A stretch of DNA of 64,000 nt, from positions 1-64,000 of IMG/VR virus record IMGVR_UViG_3300029893_000004; one strand, 5' to 3'. Under the pieces are notes generated by a model. It was not told the origin of the DNA, searched no databases, and saw only the letters and a list, made by a program, of their open reading frames with translations. Positions 24,702-33,366 of the stretch are shown in pieces. Origin of the DNA: a virus. The stretch's first letter is position 1, and every line of letters begins with the position of its first letter. The translations under genes and the position numbers were made by a program.

Positions 24702-25478
24702 CTACCCTGCCTTGACGGTCTCGGATGCGGCGGTGATGGCGCCCTTGATGGGCGTCGTCGGCTGCACGATGGTCGGGTCGATGGTCTTGGCTGCGGCGCC
24801 CACCTTCGCGACCCACGCCGCCCACGTCGTGTTGAGCGCCGCGTCGAGCGGGTCGACCTGCACCTCGTCGTCAAGCCGCGCCACGCCCTTGCCGTCGTCG
24901 TCGGTGTTGATCAGCACGGTCTCGCCGTGCACCTCGACACTGTCCGTGACCTTGACGCGCACGGCGCCCGCCTGCGAGACGAGCACCTGTTCGCCGTTCG
25001 CGAATCGCAAATGCGCAACGACGGACGTGCCGTCCTCGGGCTTCCACTGCGCGCGCGGGTGCGGGCGGGAGCCGCGGATGATCGGGTCGTCCACGTTGCC
25101 GTCGAAGAAGTCGATGACCACGTGGTCGCCGTCCATGTCCGCGAGCAGCGTGGTCTCGACCCAGCGCGGGATCTCGGTGTTGGGCGCGTAGGTCAGCGCC
25201 TCGCCCGTGTTCAGGCTGCGCGTCGTCGGCCGGGGCACCCACAGCGCGAGGCTCGCGTAGCCGCCGCGCTGCTCGACAGGCACGTGCCGCAGCACGCGAC
25301 GGCCGCGGTAGAGCACCACGTCGCACTCGACGCCCACGTCGGCGCGGTTGCCCGTGGCGTTGACGAGGTACGTGGCGAGCACCACGCCCTTCGTCGGCCC
25401 CGGGGCATGGCGCGGAGCGGTTGGGCGCACGGACAGTGGCACGCTCGCGCTGTGCATCGTGCCGTCGGGGTGCTTCAC
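24702..25478 (-). CDS. Baseplate spike (gpV/gp5 OB-fold) protein
   Basis: 258 residues from ATG 25478. The centre has VVIDFFDGNVDDPIIRGS near residues 115-135, the OB-fold loop of phage gp5/gpV and VgrG spike proteins. A short repetitive strand region (QVLVSQAGAVRVKVTDSVEV) follows. The C-terminal 60 residues are Ala-rich and helical. It overlaps the hub gene by ATGA. Its job would be the membrane-piercing spike below the hub. No metal-binding apex motif HxH is visible, so a separate tip protein may exist. Confidence 0.8.
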   Translation of the reverse strand: MKHPDGTMHSASVPLSVRPTAPRHAPGPTKGVVLATYLVNATGNRADVGVECDVVLYRGRRVLRHVPVEQRGGYASLALWVPRPTTRSLNTGEALTYAPNTEIPRWVETTLLADMDGDHVVIDFFDGNVDDPIIRGSRPHPRAQWKPEDGTSVVAHLRFANGEQVLVSQAGAVRVKVTDSVEVHGETVLINTDDDGKGVARLDDEVQVDPLDAALNTTWAAWVAKVGAAAKTIDPTIVQPTTPIKGAITAASETVKAG

Positions 25479-27664
25479 TTCCAGCTCTCCGGCTCGGGCG
25501 CGAGGTACGACGCCAGCGGCTGCAGGCGCGTGACCATGATCTGCGTCTGGGCGTTGGCGACGGCGCCGGTCGCGGGGTCGATCTGGAACGCCTTGACGAC
25601 GCCCTCGATGTAGCCGTGGCTCGGCGGATCACCGTCGTCGCTCGTGTCGGTGAGCAGCAGCTTGTGGCCGACCAGCGCCCGGGCGTCGAGCCACGGGACC
25701 GTGACGGAGCCGCCGAACATGCGCGGGAGCGGGTGGTTCCAGCGAAAGAGCGTCTCGTTGAAGTCGCGCACCTGCTCGGCGTAGCCGCCGCCGGTGAGGT
25801 CCTCGATCTCCTCCTCGGTCAGCGTCTGGTCGTCGAGCGCGCCCACGAACTCGGGCGAGAACAGGAAGCGCGCCTCGACGTCCATGCTGCGCAGGCCGTG
25901 CGGGTAGATGCGCGGCGCGTCGATGGCCGGGATGCGCCCTGCCCCGCCGCCGACCATCTCGTCCCAGATGGGCCCCGTGACTTCGCTCGTGGCCGGCGGC
26001 CGCGCGAAGAAGTAGTTGAAGCGCTCGGTTCCTCCGCGGCCGAGGTCCTCGGCGAGCAGGTCGCCCCAGCGCAGCGTGCAGGCCGGGAGCGCGTCCCAGT
26101 CGGCCTTGTCCAGCGGGCGGCGCCGGAACACGACGACGGGCGCCCAGCCGCCGGTCAGGCGCGCCAGCTTGCTCGCGCTGCCGTTCGCCACGCGCCGCGT
26201 GTCGTAGAACAGCTCGCAGAAGACCGGATCGGCCTGCCCGCGCACGAACGCGTCGACCGTGGACTTGCCCATCTGGTAGAGCGTCGATAGCTGCCACCAG
26301 CGGCCGCGGATGCCGTTGCTCGGGTCGTTGTACGTGGCCAGGTCCAGGACGTCGAGCCAGTCCCAGCGCGGCATGTTGCCGAGCGGGCGGCCGGCCGCGG
26401 TCGTCGTCGGCCGGTTCGTCGCCAGCGCGCGCGCCGCAAGCGGTCCGGGCACGGCGAACGCACCGTCGCCCGACTGCCCGGGGACCGCCTCGACGGCCTC
26501 GGGCTTCGACAGGTCGGGGGCGGCCTCTGCCTCGATGGCGTCGTCGGTCGTCGGCGCGTCGTCGGTCGACGTCTCGACGGTGCCGGCGCCAGGCACGGGC
26601 TTCAGCGCGAGGAACGCCGCAACGTCCGCTGCGCTCGGGACCAGCGCCGGGTTGGTCGGCTTGCCCTTGGCCCAGATCGGCCGCGTGTCTCCGCCGTCTC
26701 CCGTCTCGCCGATGTCGTAGTGCACGAACGTGGCGTAGAAGATGACGCCGAAGCTGGCCGGCAGGTCGCCGGCGGCGATGGCGTCGCTGATCTTCTCCGC
26801 GACCTGCAGCGGCGTGAGCCCGGCCACGCGGATGTCGGCGGCCTTGCCCAGCAGATGGCGCGAGCGGGGCGCGCTCGGATTGATCTTCTGCTGCGCCCTC
26901 TTGCTGCGGAAGCCGCCGGCGGGCGTGATGGTCACGGCCGCGTTGTTGAAGTAGTTGTCGCGCAGCGTCTGCAGGTGCCCGGCGAGCGTCGCGAGGTTCG
27001 CCTTCTGCGTGGCGTCCGGCGGGTCGTCGCCCGGAATCAGGAACTCCCGGATGTGGAAGTTCGTCGTCAACTGCCCCTCTTTCAGGGGCGACGGCGCGGG
27101 CGGCTTCTGCGGGATGGCCGGGGCCTGCGGCGGGGTGGGCTCGTTCGGCAGCGGCGTAGCCTTGATGATGCGCCGCGGACGGAAGACCTCCTCGAACAAG
27201 TGGCGCAGGATGTCGCGCGGCGCGTACTCGGACGGCGTGAGCACGCGCGCGACTGTCTCCATGTTCGCGCTGAGCATGCCCGGGAGCGTCGGCAGGTTCG
27301 CGTCGAAGCGGAACTCGTGCACCTCGAACGGCTTGCCGACGTGACGGGCAACGATCGTGTACGCGCGCTGCACGGCGCCCGAACGGTCGACGCGCTTGGA
27401 GCGGGTCACGGAGTCGACCAGCGCCACATGCACGCGCTCGCCGTACGGGCCTTGCTCGCGCACGATGAGCCAGTCGTCGTCAGCGATGATCCGCCGCGGG
27501 TCGGGCCGGTCGGCCGGCCACTTGAACTGGACGGCGAGCGGCCAGGAGACGCGCGCCATGTGCTCCTGGATCTGGTAGCCGGTCAGATACGGCGTGAGCT
27601 CGTGGACGGAGCCCGCGTGCGTATAGACGGTCGCCAGGACGCGTGAGTCGGGAAACATCGTCAC
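25475..27664 (-). CDS. Baseplate hub protein with inserted M15 peptidase domain
   Basis: 729 residues from ATG 27664. The N-terminal and C-terminal regions match a gpD/gp27-type hub (SWPLAVQFKWPADRP, AYTIVARHVGKPFEVHEFRF, C-terminal GGYAEQVRDFNETLFRWNHP). Between them, about 200-330, lies a peptidase M15-type domain: NFHIREFLIPGDDPP, then SRHLLGKAADIRV and VHYDIGE with the His/Asp zinc ligands of D-Ala-D-Ala carboxypeptidases. The hub would thus carry wall-degrading activity into the host, analogous to lysozyme domains in T4 gp5. A Pro/Thr/Asp-rich linker follows the peptidase domain. Confidence 0.82.
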   Translation of the reverse strand: MTMFPDSRVLATVYTHAGSVHELTPYLTGYQIQEHMARVSWPLAVQFKWPADRPDPRRIIADDDWLIVREQGPYGERVHVALVDSVTRSKRVDRSGAVQRAYTIVARHVGKPFEVHEFRFDANLPTLPGMLSANMETVARVLTPSEYAPRDILRHLFEEVFRPRRIIKATPLPNEPTPPQAPAIPQKPPAPSPLKEGQLTTNFHIREFLIPGDDPPDATQKANLATLAGHLQTLRDNYFNNAAVTITPAGGFRSKRAQQKINPSAPRSRHLLGKAADIRVAGLTPLQVAEKISDAIAAGDLPASFGVIFYATFVHYDIGETGDGGDTRPIWAKGKPTNPALVPSAADVAAFLALKPVPGAGTVETSTDDAPTTDDAIEAEAAPDLSKPEAVEAVPGQSGDGAFAVPGPLAARALATNRPTTTAAGRPLGNMPRWDWLDVLDLATYNDPSNGIRGRWWQLSTLYQMGKSTVDAFVRGQADPVFCELFYDTRRVANGSASKLARLTGGWAPVVVFRRRPLDKADWDALPACTLRWGDLLAEDLGRGGTERFNYFFARPPATSEVTGPIWDEMVGGGAGRIPAIDAPRIYPHGLRSMDVEARFLFSPEFVGALDDQTLTEEEIEDLTGGGYAEQVRDFNETLFRWNHPLPRMFGGSVTVPWLDARALVGHKLLLTDTSDDGDPPSHGYIEGVVKAFQIDPATGAVANAQTQIMVTRLQPLASYLAPEPESWK

Positions 27665-29406
27665 GACGCACCCACCATGACGTCAGGCGCTACCGGCAGG
27701 CCCGTGATGGTGCCGCGCTCGTCGCGGATGACGATCGCGATGACCTGCTGGCCGGGGCGAACGCCGTCGAAGGAACTGAGCGGGCCGCGAAACTTCAGGC
27801 CGCCCGAGCCCATCGGCCCATCGGTCGACGGCGGGGGCGGGCCCTCCAGCACCTTCTGGATTGCTCCTCGGGCTGCGCCAACGGCGCCGCGAACGCCGCG
27901 GATGATCACCGCGGGCGCGCGCGCCGCGCCGCCCTTGAAGCTCTCCTTCGCGCGCTCCAGCGCCTCCATCTCGGGCAGGTACTTTTCGCCCGTGCCGATG
28001 CGCGCACCCTCGATCTCGGCGCGCGTGCGCAGGACGCGCAGCGCCTCGTTCAGCAGCGGGCTCGCGTCTTCCAGTGGCGCGTCGGCCACGCCGCGACGGC
28101 CACCGTAGCCGAGCAGGTCGAGCGCGGAGCGCATGGACAAGCGCCCGGGCGACTGCCCGAGCAGCGCGAACGCTGCCATGCTTGGCGAGCCCGGGAACAT
28201 GCCGCGCGCGCCGCCGACGAAGCGGTCGAGGATCGTGCCGTCGGCCTGGTCGCGGTCGATGGCGAGCATTGCGCGCACCGGGTTGCCCTCGGCCTCGCGC
28301 AGATAGCGCGCGAGAACCAAGTCCTGCAGCGCCTGCGGGGGGATGACGCCAGCGATGCGGCCGCGTAGGCCCTCGCCCACGTCCTGGAAGGTCTGGATGG
28401 CGTCGAGCGCGCGCGTGCCCTCGAAGCGCGCGCTGCCCGTGGCTCGCAGGCCCGCCTGGACGGCGAGCAGGCGCAGCGGGTCGACGTCCATGCCGCGCGC
28501 CGCGAAGCGCGTGGTGAGGTCGGCGACGCGCGCAAGGTAGTCGGGCAGCTTGGCGTTCTTCAGGCCCTGCGCGAGCCCCTCGCCGATGGACGCCCGGAAG
28601 AACTTCGCGGTCTCCTCGGGGTTGCGCCCGCCGATGCCGCCGGCGCCTGCCCCGAAGATGGCCGCAGCGCCGCCCGACACTTCCGCGCTGATGCCTCGGG
28701 TGCGCTCGAGGGCCAGCACGTCCATGATTCCGAGGCCGCGGTCCTCGAGTCCGGACGACCGCACGAAGCCCGCGAAGCGCCGCAGGGCGTCGGTCGGCCC
28801 GTAGCCGAGCCGCGTGCTGCCCCAGAGCCCCATGAGCAGGCCGGCCTGTCCGGCGAGCCCGCGCGCTCCGAACGGGGCGACGCCGGCTATCGCCTCGCGA
28901 TAGCCGGTGACGGCGCTGTAGCCCTCGTCGAAGCCCTGCTTGGCCGCCATGAGGCCCGCGCCGCCAATCGCCAGACCGGCGAGCGCGTAGGGGTTCATGG
29001 TGAGCGCCGACAGGCCACCCAGGATGCCACCCGGGCTGCCCGACGCCATGGCGTTGATCGTGCCCGCGCCGAGTTGCCCGGCGCCAAGCACGCGCTGCTG
29101 GCCCATGGCGACGGCGCGCGCCTCCTCGCGCTGCTGCCGGCGCTGGGCGTCGTCGGACTGCCGCGCGGCGAGACTCTCGCGCTTCTGCTTCTCCAGCTCG
29201 ATGCGCTGCGCCAACTCCTGGTTGCGCATCTCCTGCGACTTGAGCATCTCCTCGGGAGACGCCGCCCGGCCGCCGGTCTTCTCGAAGCTCTCGCGCACGT
29301 CCGCGGCGGTCTTCGCCAGCTTGTCGAGACGCTTCTCGATGGCGTCGATGCCGCTCAGGTCGCCGGCGGAAATGTCGATGACCGTCTGCTTGTGCTGCTG
29401 CGTCAT
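27661..29406 (-). CDS. Tape measure protein
   Basis: 581 residues from ATG 29406. An N-terminal coiled coil (GIDAIEKRLDKLAKTAADVR, ELAQRIELEKQKRESLAARQ) and a central hydrophobic region (GGILGGLSALTMNPYALAGL) with long helices fit tape measure proteins. By the usual rule of about 0.15 nm per residue it predicts a tail near 87 nm, short for a myovirus. It lies directly after the tail-assembly chaperone pair and before the hub, as in Mu-like phages. No lytic motif is visible. Confidence 0.82.
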   Translation of the reverse strand: MTQQHKQTVIDISAGDLSGIDAIEKRLDKLAKTAADVRESFEKTGGRAASPEEMLKSQEMRNQELAQRIELEKQKRESLAARQSDDAQRRQQREEARAVAMGQQRVLGAGQLGAGTINAMASGSPGGILGGLSALTMNPYALAGLAIGGAGLMAAKQGFDEGYSAVTGYREAIAGVAPFGARGLAGQAGLLMGLWGSTRLGYGPTDALRRFAGFVRSSGLEDRGLGIMDVLALERTRGISAEVSGGAAAIFGAGAGGIGGRNPEETAKFFRASIGEGLAQGLKNAKLPDYLARVADLTTRFAARGMDVDPLRLLAVQAGLRATGSARFEGTRALDAIQTFQDVGEGLRGRIAGVIPPQALQDLVLARYLREAEGNPVRAMLAIDRDQADGTILDRFVGGARGMFPGSPSMAAFALLGQSPGRLSMRSALDLLGYGGRRGVADAPLEDASPLLNEALRVLRTRAEIEGARIGTGEKYLPEMEALERAKESFKGGAARAPAVIIRGVRGAVGAARGAIQKVLEGPPPPSTDGPMGSGGLKFRGPLSSFDGVRPGQQVIAIVIRDERGTITGLPVAPDVMVGAS

Positions 29407-29409
29407 CGG

Positions 29410-29700
29410 TCAGTCTCCGCCGAAGGCCCGCTTCACGCGCTCGTGCGCCTCGCGCTCTGCGCGCATGGCGTCGAGCTCCGCCCGCTCGCGCTCCGGGTCG
29501 TCCATCCAGTCGCCGGTCGCGCTGCGCGCGTCCGCGTCGCCGATGTCGAGCGCGGCGAGCGCCGCCTGATACTCGTCGTCAGGGAGAAGCGCGATCCGCG
29601 CCTCGATCATCTCGCTCTGGCTCAGGTCGCGGACGTCAATCCCCCGTGCGCGCAACCACCACTCGGCCTGCCAAGCCGCGTCGGAACGCTTCCACGACAC
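29410..29700 (-). CDS. Tail assembly chaperone, second frame (frameshift extension)
   Basis: The frame ends at 29410 and is open back to 29700, where only a GTG without a ribosome site is available. I therefore think it is made as a fusion with the 29636-30052 gene by -2 frameshifting at a GGGGG run. The coding part after the shift reads IDVRDLSQSEMIEARIALLP and ends in a charged helix with AHERVKRAFGG. It lies between the tube/chaperone genes and the tape measure, the classical place of the lambda G/GT or Mu gp41/42 pair. An independent GTG-started protein is the alternative. Confidence 0.7.
   Translation of the reverse strand: MSWKRSDAAWQAEWWLRARGIDVRDLSQSEMIEARIALLPDDEYQAALAALDIGDADARSATGDWMDDPERERAELDAMRAEREAHERVKRAFGGD
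29636..29646 (-). other. Candidate -2 programmed frameshift site
   Basis: On the minus strand the zero frame reads ACG GGG GAT TGA. The five Gs lie at 29641-29645 and the stop at 29636-29638. Slipping back two bases after GGG gives GGG ATT GAC, which enters the open frame of 29410-29700 without a stop. The geometry copies the -2 site described for phage Mu tail chaperones. Confidence 0.6.
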
Positions 29701-30052
29701 TCGCGCCCGCGTGCTGGCGAAAGTAGCGGTCGGAGTGCTTCCGAGCCTCCGCAGCGAGCAGCGAGTTGACGGTCGGGTCCCATCCGAGCATGCCCGCCGG
29801 ATTCAGCGGGTACCACCCGGGCGCCTCAACGCACGCCGTGAGCAGCGTGGCGATGGACTCGAAGTTGTACCGCGCCAGCGGGTCGAGGGAGTCCCACGCC
29901 GCGCCGTGCGCCAGATTGGCCCGGCGGATGGAAATCGTGGCCTCGTCCTCCGGCTCGATGGCACGGAAGACGAAGACCCCCTCCAGCACTTGGCCGCCCT
30001 CGCCCTGCAGGCGAATGGGGTAGCCCTGCTGTCTCTGGACGATGTCGCTCAT
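29636..30052 (-). CDS. Tail assembly chaperone, first frame
   Basis: 138 residues from ATG 30052. A small alpha/beta protein (YPIRLQGEGGQVLEGVFVFR, FESIATLLTACVEAPGWY) located between the tail tube and the tape measure. It overlaps the next frame by 65 nt and ends ARTGD with TGA just after a run of five Gs. In phage Mu the equivalent protein is extended by a -2 shift on a G-rich slippery site, and the frame relation here (+1 or -2) matches. Confidence 0.75.
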   Translation of the reverse strand: MSDIVQRQQGYPIRLQGEGGQVLEGVFVFRAIEPEDEATISIRRANLAHGAAWDSLDPLARYNFESIATLLTACVEAPGWYPLNPAGMLGWDPTVNSLLAAEARKHSDRYFRQHAGASVVEAFRRGLAGRVVVARTGD

Positions 30053-30080
30053 GCCTCCTCCTTACGCGCCGCGAGCGGCC

Positions 30081-30518
30081 TTACAGCTCGTCGCGGCCCA
30101 GGTAGTTGCGCGCCGTGAAGCTCAGGTTCTCCTCGAAGCGACCGTTGGGCGAAATGCTGCCGCCCTCCCCGGTGACGTGGAAGCCCACGACCTTGCCGAT
30201 CATGACGTCCTCGTCGATGTCGTAGATGTCGATGTCCTTGCCGTTGAACGCGACGGACGCCCGCACCTGCTGCTCGACGGTCCCCGCCATGGACGGCGCG
30301 ATTCCTTCTCCGGACGGCGACTGCCCCGACCCGACGCGCTTGACGCGGCCGATGCTGCCGGAGACGGTGACGCCGGTGATGACGATCTCGTCGGCGATGA
30401 GCTGGCCCACGGGCTGCACGGGCTGCGTCGCCGTGTTCTTGTTGTACGAGAACGATTCCGCGAAGAATCGCTGGCCGTCGACGAACAGACGGCACCTCGC
30501 GTGCGTACCGGTTGCCAT
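30081..30518 (-). CDS. Tail tube protein
   Basis: 145 residues from ATG 30518 after AGGAGACTCCCC. Beta-rich, with CRLFVDGQRFFAESFSYNKN at the start, an acidic loop (GKDIDIYDIDEDVMIGKVVG) and ENLSFTARNYLGRDEL at the end. Size, fold pattern and position directly downstream of the sheath gene are as in Mu gpM and other myophage tube proteins. It forms the inner tube hexamers. Confidence 0.8.
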   Translation of the reverse strand: MATGTHARCRLFVDGQRFFAESFSYNKNTATQPVQPVGQLIADEIVITGVTVSGSIGRVKRVGSGQSPSGEGIAPSMAGTVEQQVRASVAFNGKDIDIYDIDEDVMIGKVVGFHVTGEGGSISPNGRFEENLSFTARNYLGRDEL

Positions 30519-30552
30519 GGGGAGTCTCCTGTGCGCTCAGGGGTGGGATGAA

Positions 30553-32634
30553 TCAGAGGATGGTGACCGTCCGGCTGTACTCCGGGCGGATGTAGACGAA
30601 GTCGATGGGCTCGACCGGGTTCAGGTTGTTCGCGTCGAACGTGTAGGTGACGCCCGCGTCGGTCAGGCTCAGGTTCCCGGCGGTGAACGACTTCAGCCAC
30701 CGGAACTCGTTGACCTGCCGGCTCAGGCGGTTCTTGAGCGCGGCGAGCACCGCGGCGCCCGGGCTGCTGACCGCGTCGCCGCCCACGAACGTGGCCGCGA
30801 AGCGGCGCAGGTCCATCGTCGACGCGTTCATGGCGCGGACGGTGCTCGCCTGCGTGCGCAGCACGTCCGGGCCGCGGAACGTCGTGATCCAGCGCACGAC
30901 CTTGAACCCGCCGCGGTCGACGTCTTTGGCGAGCAGGCACAGCCCGGCCTTGACCAGTTCCTCGGCGTCCGCCGCGTAGCTCCAGTTGCTGCCGCCGTGG
31001 CGCACGTCCTCGACGTCCAGCCGCTTGTTCGTGAGGTTCATCCCGAGCCGCGCGAGGCCCGCCGCGGCGCAGCACACGCGCAGCGCCGTGTACTTCGGCG
31101 CCCACCAGCGCGAGGTGCCGTTGCGGTCGCGGTACTTGGTCTCGTTGGCGTAGACCGTCGCGTAGTCGCGGTTGATGTTGACGACCGTCGCCTTCGCGAT
31201 GGTCTTCGTCGGCTGCGCGCTGGTCGCCAGATGCAAGTGCGTCTCGCGCCCGCCTTGGCCGTGCCGGTAGTCGAGCTCGACCTTGACCCGCGCCAGCACG
31301 CCCTCTCCCGTGGCGTCACCGTCGGTGACGTCCTGGTCGATCCACATCTCGGCGACGTCGTACTCGCGCAGCGCCTGCAGCGCTTGGTCCCAGGTGCCGC
31401 CGACGCTGTAGGTCGCCGAGCCAGCCGTGCCGCCCGCCAGATAGGTCGTGCTCGTGATGTTCGTGGGCGTGCCGGTGGCGCTCGCGTCGCGCGTGGCGAT
31501 GATCAGCCCGCTCGGGTGGATGGGCAGGGTCGGCGTGTCCGCCTCGTCGTCGCCGAACGCCTGCATGAGAAAGTCGAGGTCGGCCTTGAAGTAGGCGATC
31601 GCCGTCTTGATGTCGGACGCCGTGGTCGTGTCCATCTTCGACACGAGCCGCGTGGACGCGTCGCCGAACTGATCGGTCGCGCTGAAGCCCGCCGCGCTCT
31701 TGGCGTTGACGGCGTCCATCACGTCCTGGATGGTGTCGTAGGTCGCCAGCGGCAGGTTGAACGCCAGGCCGCTGATCGCGACGCTCGCCGTGTTGCCCCA
31801 GCCGTCCGGGTTCGTGCGCGCGATGGTCGTGACGCTCGACCACGACTTCGACGAGGTGACCGCCGTGTTCCCCGCCGTCAGAATCACGACCTCGGTGTCC
31901 GCGGCGCCCGTGGCCTTGTTCACGCCCGTGATCGTGAAGTCCAGGTCGACGCTCGTGGGGTCGGCGTTGGCCGTGAACGTGATCGTGCCGTCGAACGCCA
32001 TGTTGTCGGGCGTGTACGAGTCGGTCGCGGGCGAAGCGAGCGCGCCGGTCTTCGTGTAGTTGACCGTGACGCCGCTCGTGGGGTCGACCGTGGCCGTCAT
32101 GGTCGACGCCTCGGTCTCGCTGTAGCGCAGGCCGAGGATGTTGTCGCCGCCGATGTCGTCGGTCACCCACTCGTCCGATTCGAAGCTGACGGTGAGCTTC
32201 TTGCCCTTGCTCGTGCCGGTCTCGATCTTGAACCCGATCTTGTTCGAGTCGAGCCCGTAGATGCGCGCCTTGAGCACGGCCACCGTACCGTCGCCGTTCG
32301 TGACGGTGTACGTCCCGCGCGTGCTGGACGCGGCGTTGACCACGTACACGCCGCTCGGGCGGCCCAGGTCGGGCTCGTTGGCGTCGCCGGGCGACCAGAT
32401 GGCCCCCGCGTGGTCGGCGCCGAACACGGGCAGCAGCGCCTTGAGCGCGGCCTCGCTCGAGGCGAGCGTCGGGGTGTACGGCTTGACGCGCGTGAAGTCG
32501 CTCGGGCTGACGAGCGCCACGATGCCCTGCGAGGCGCCCGGACCGCTCGGCGTCGCCGTGCTGCGGTCGGAGTACGCGCCGGGGATCGCCGTCTCGTACT
32601 TGCGGGTGCGGAGAGTCTCGATGATCTGCGCCAT
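30553..32634 (-). CDS. Tail sheath protein
   Basis: 693 residues from ATG 32634. The C-terminal third (SNWSYAADAEELVKAGLCLL, GGFKVVRWITTF, VNEFRWLKSFTAGNLSLTDA, PVEPIDFVYIRPEYS) is the conserved sheath-polymerisation domain of contractile tails. The N-terminal part (GIVALVSPSDFTRVKPYTPT, LLPVFGADHAGA) and a large central insertion (about 150-300, an Ig-like surface domain) are less conserved. Its presence identifies a myovirus-type tail. The tube gene follows. Confidence 0.9.
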   Translation of the reverse strand: MAQIIETLRTRKYETAIPGAYSDRSTATPSGPGASQGIVALVSPSDFTRVKPYTPTLASSEAALKALLPVFGADHAGAIWSPGDANEPDLGRPSGVYVVNAASSTRGTYTVTNGDGTVAVLKARIYGLDSNKIGFKIETGTSKGKKLTVSFESDEWVTDDIGGDNILGLRYSETEASTMTATVDPTSGVTVNYTKTGALASPATDSYTPDNMAFDGTITFTANADPTSVDLDFTITGVNKATGAADTEVVILTAGNTAVTSSKSWSSVTTIARTNPDGWGNTASVAISGLAFNLPLATYDTIQDVMDAVNAKSAAGFSATDQFGDASTRLVSKMDTTTASDIKTAIAYFKADLDFLMQAFGDDEADTPTLPIHPSGLIIATRDASATGTPTNITSTTYLAGGTAGSATYSVGGTWDQALQALREYDVAEMWIDQDVTDGDATGEGVLARVKVELDYRHGQGGRETHLHLATSAQPTKTIAKATVVNINRDYATVYANETKYRDRNGTSRWWAPKYTALRVCCAAAGLARLGMNLTNKRLDVEDVRHGGSNWSYAADAEELVKAGLCLLAKDVDRGGFKVVRWITTFRGPDVLRTQASTVRAMNASTMDLRRFAATFVGGDAVSSPGAAVLAALKNRLSRQVNEFRWLKSFTAGNLSLTDAGVTYTFDANNLNPVEPIDFVYIRPEYSRTVTIL

Positions 32635-32699
32635 GGGCGGTGCTCCTTGCGACGGCCGGCGCCGTCTCGGGAAGGGTCAGGGGTGGGAAGGCGGGGGAA

Positions 32700-33365
32700 T
32701 CAGTCGTCGGCGCGGTCGTAGCCCACGGTGCCGTCGATGTCGGTGCCCTCGACGGTGGTCGTGTAGCCCTCGCGCACGATGGTCAGCGAGTCGATGAGGC
32801 CCGTCGGGTCGAGCGCCGTCGGCACGGCCGTTGCCGGCAGACTCAGCGTCTCCTTGACCTCGAAGTTCAGCATGCGCGTGTAGAGCAGCTCCGGCCCGCC
32901 GCCCGGGGCGCCCTCGATCTCGACCGGGATGGTCTCGGTGCTGCCGCGGTAGTGGACTCCGCCGCAGCCGACCCGCGCCCGCAGGATGGCCTCGTTGCTC
33001 ACGAGCACGCACGCGCGCGCGAACTGGCCGAGCAGCGCGACGTCGTCGGGCGTCTTGCCCACGACCGCCACCGAAACCATGTTGCCGAGCGTGTAGTAGT
33101 GGTCGGTGTCCACGCCGCCGGCCGGAGCGCCTTCGGTGTTGTCCTGCGGGGCGTAGACGAGGAACAGCGGCACCTTGACCGGACGCCGCGTGTACTCCAT
33201 GCGCACGGCCGGGCGCTGGTCCGCGCTCTGGTAGTCCGACCACAGCGCGTCAATCTCGGCGGTCGGCCAGCCCTGGAACACGGCGCGAAACGCCGTCTCG
33301 TCTGCGGCGTACGCGTCGATAGCGGCCTTGAGCGCCGCGGCGATGATGCGGTCTGCCGGTAGCAC
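32700..33365 (-). CDS. Tail terminator or sheath-initiator-like structural protein
   Basis: 221 residues from ATG 33365. An N-terminal helical part (DRIIAAALKAAIDAYAADET) is followed by RPAVRMEYTRRPVKVPLFLV and a C-terminal beta region (LLYTRMLNFEVKETLSLPAT, LIDSLTIVREGYTTT). It sits immediately upstream of the sheath gene, where Mu-like phages encode the tail terminator and related proteins. Family not identified; role from position. Confidence 0.6.
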   Translation of the reverse strand: MLPADRIIAAALKAAIDAYAADETAFRAVFQGWPTAEIDALWSDYQSADQRPAVRMEYTRRPVKVPLFLVYAPQDNTEGAPAGGVDTDHYYTLGNMVSVAVVGKTPDDVALLGQFARACVLVSNEAILRARVGCGGVHYRGSTETIPVEIEGAPGGGPELLYTRMLNFEVKETLSLPATAVPTALDPTGLIDSLTIVREGYTTTVEGTDIDGTVGYDRADD

Positions 33366-33366
33366 G

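Noticed and set aside
12779-25613. Long plus-strand frames across the tail genes, such as the 944-residue one at 22779-25613
   Set aside because: All lie antisense to well-recognised tail genes and have typical shadow composition.
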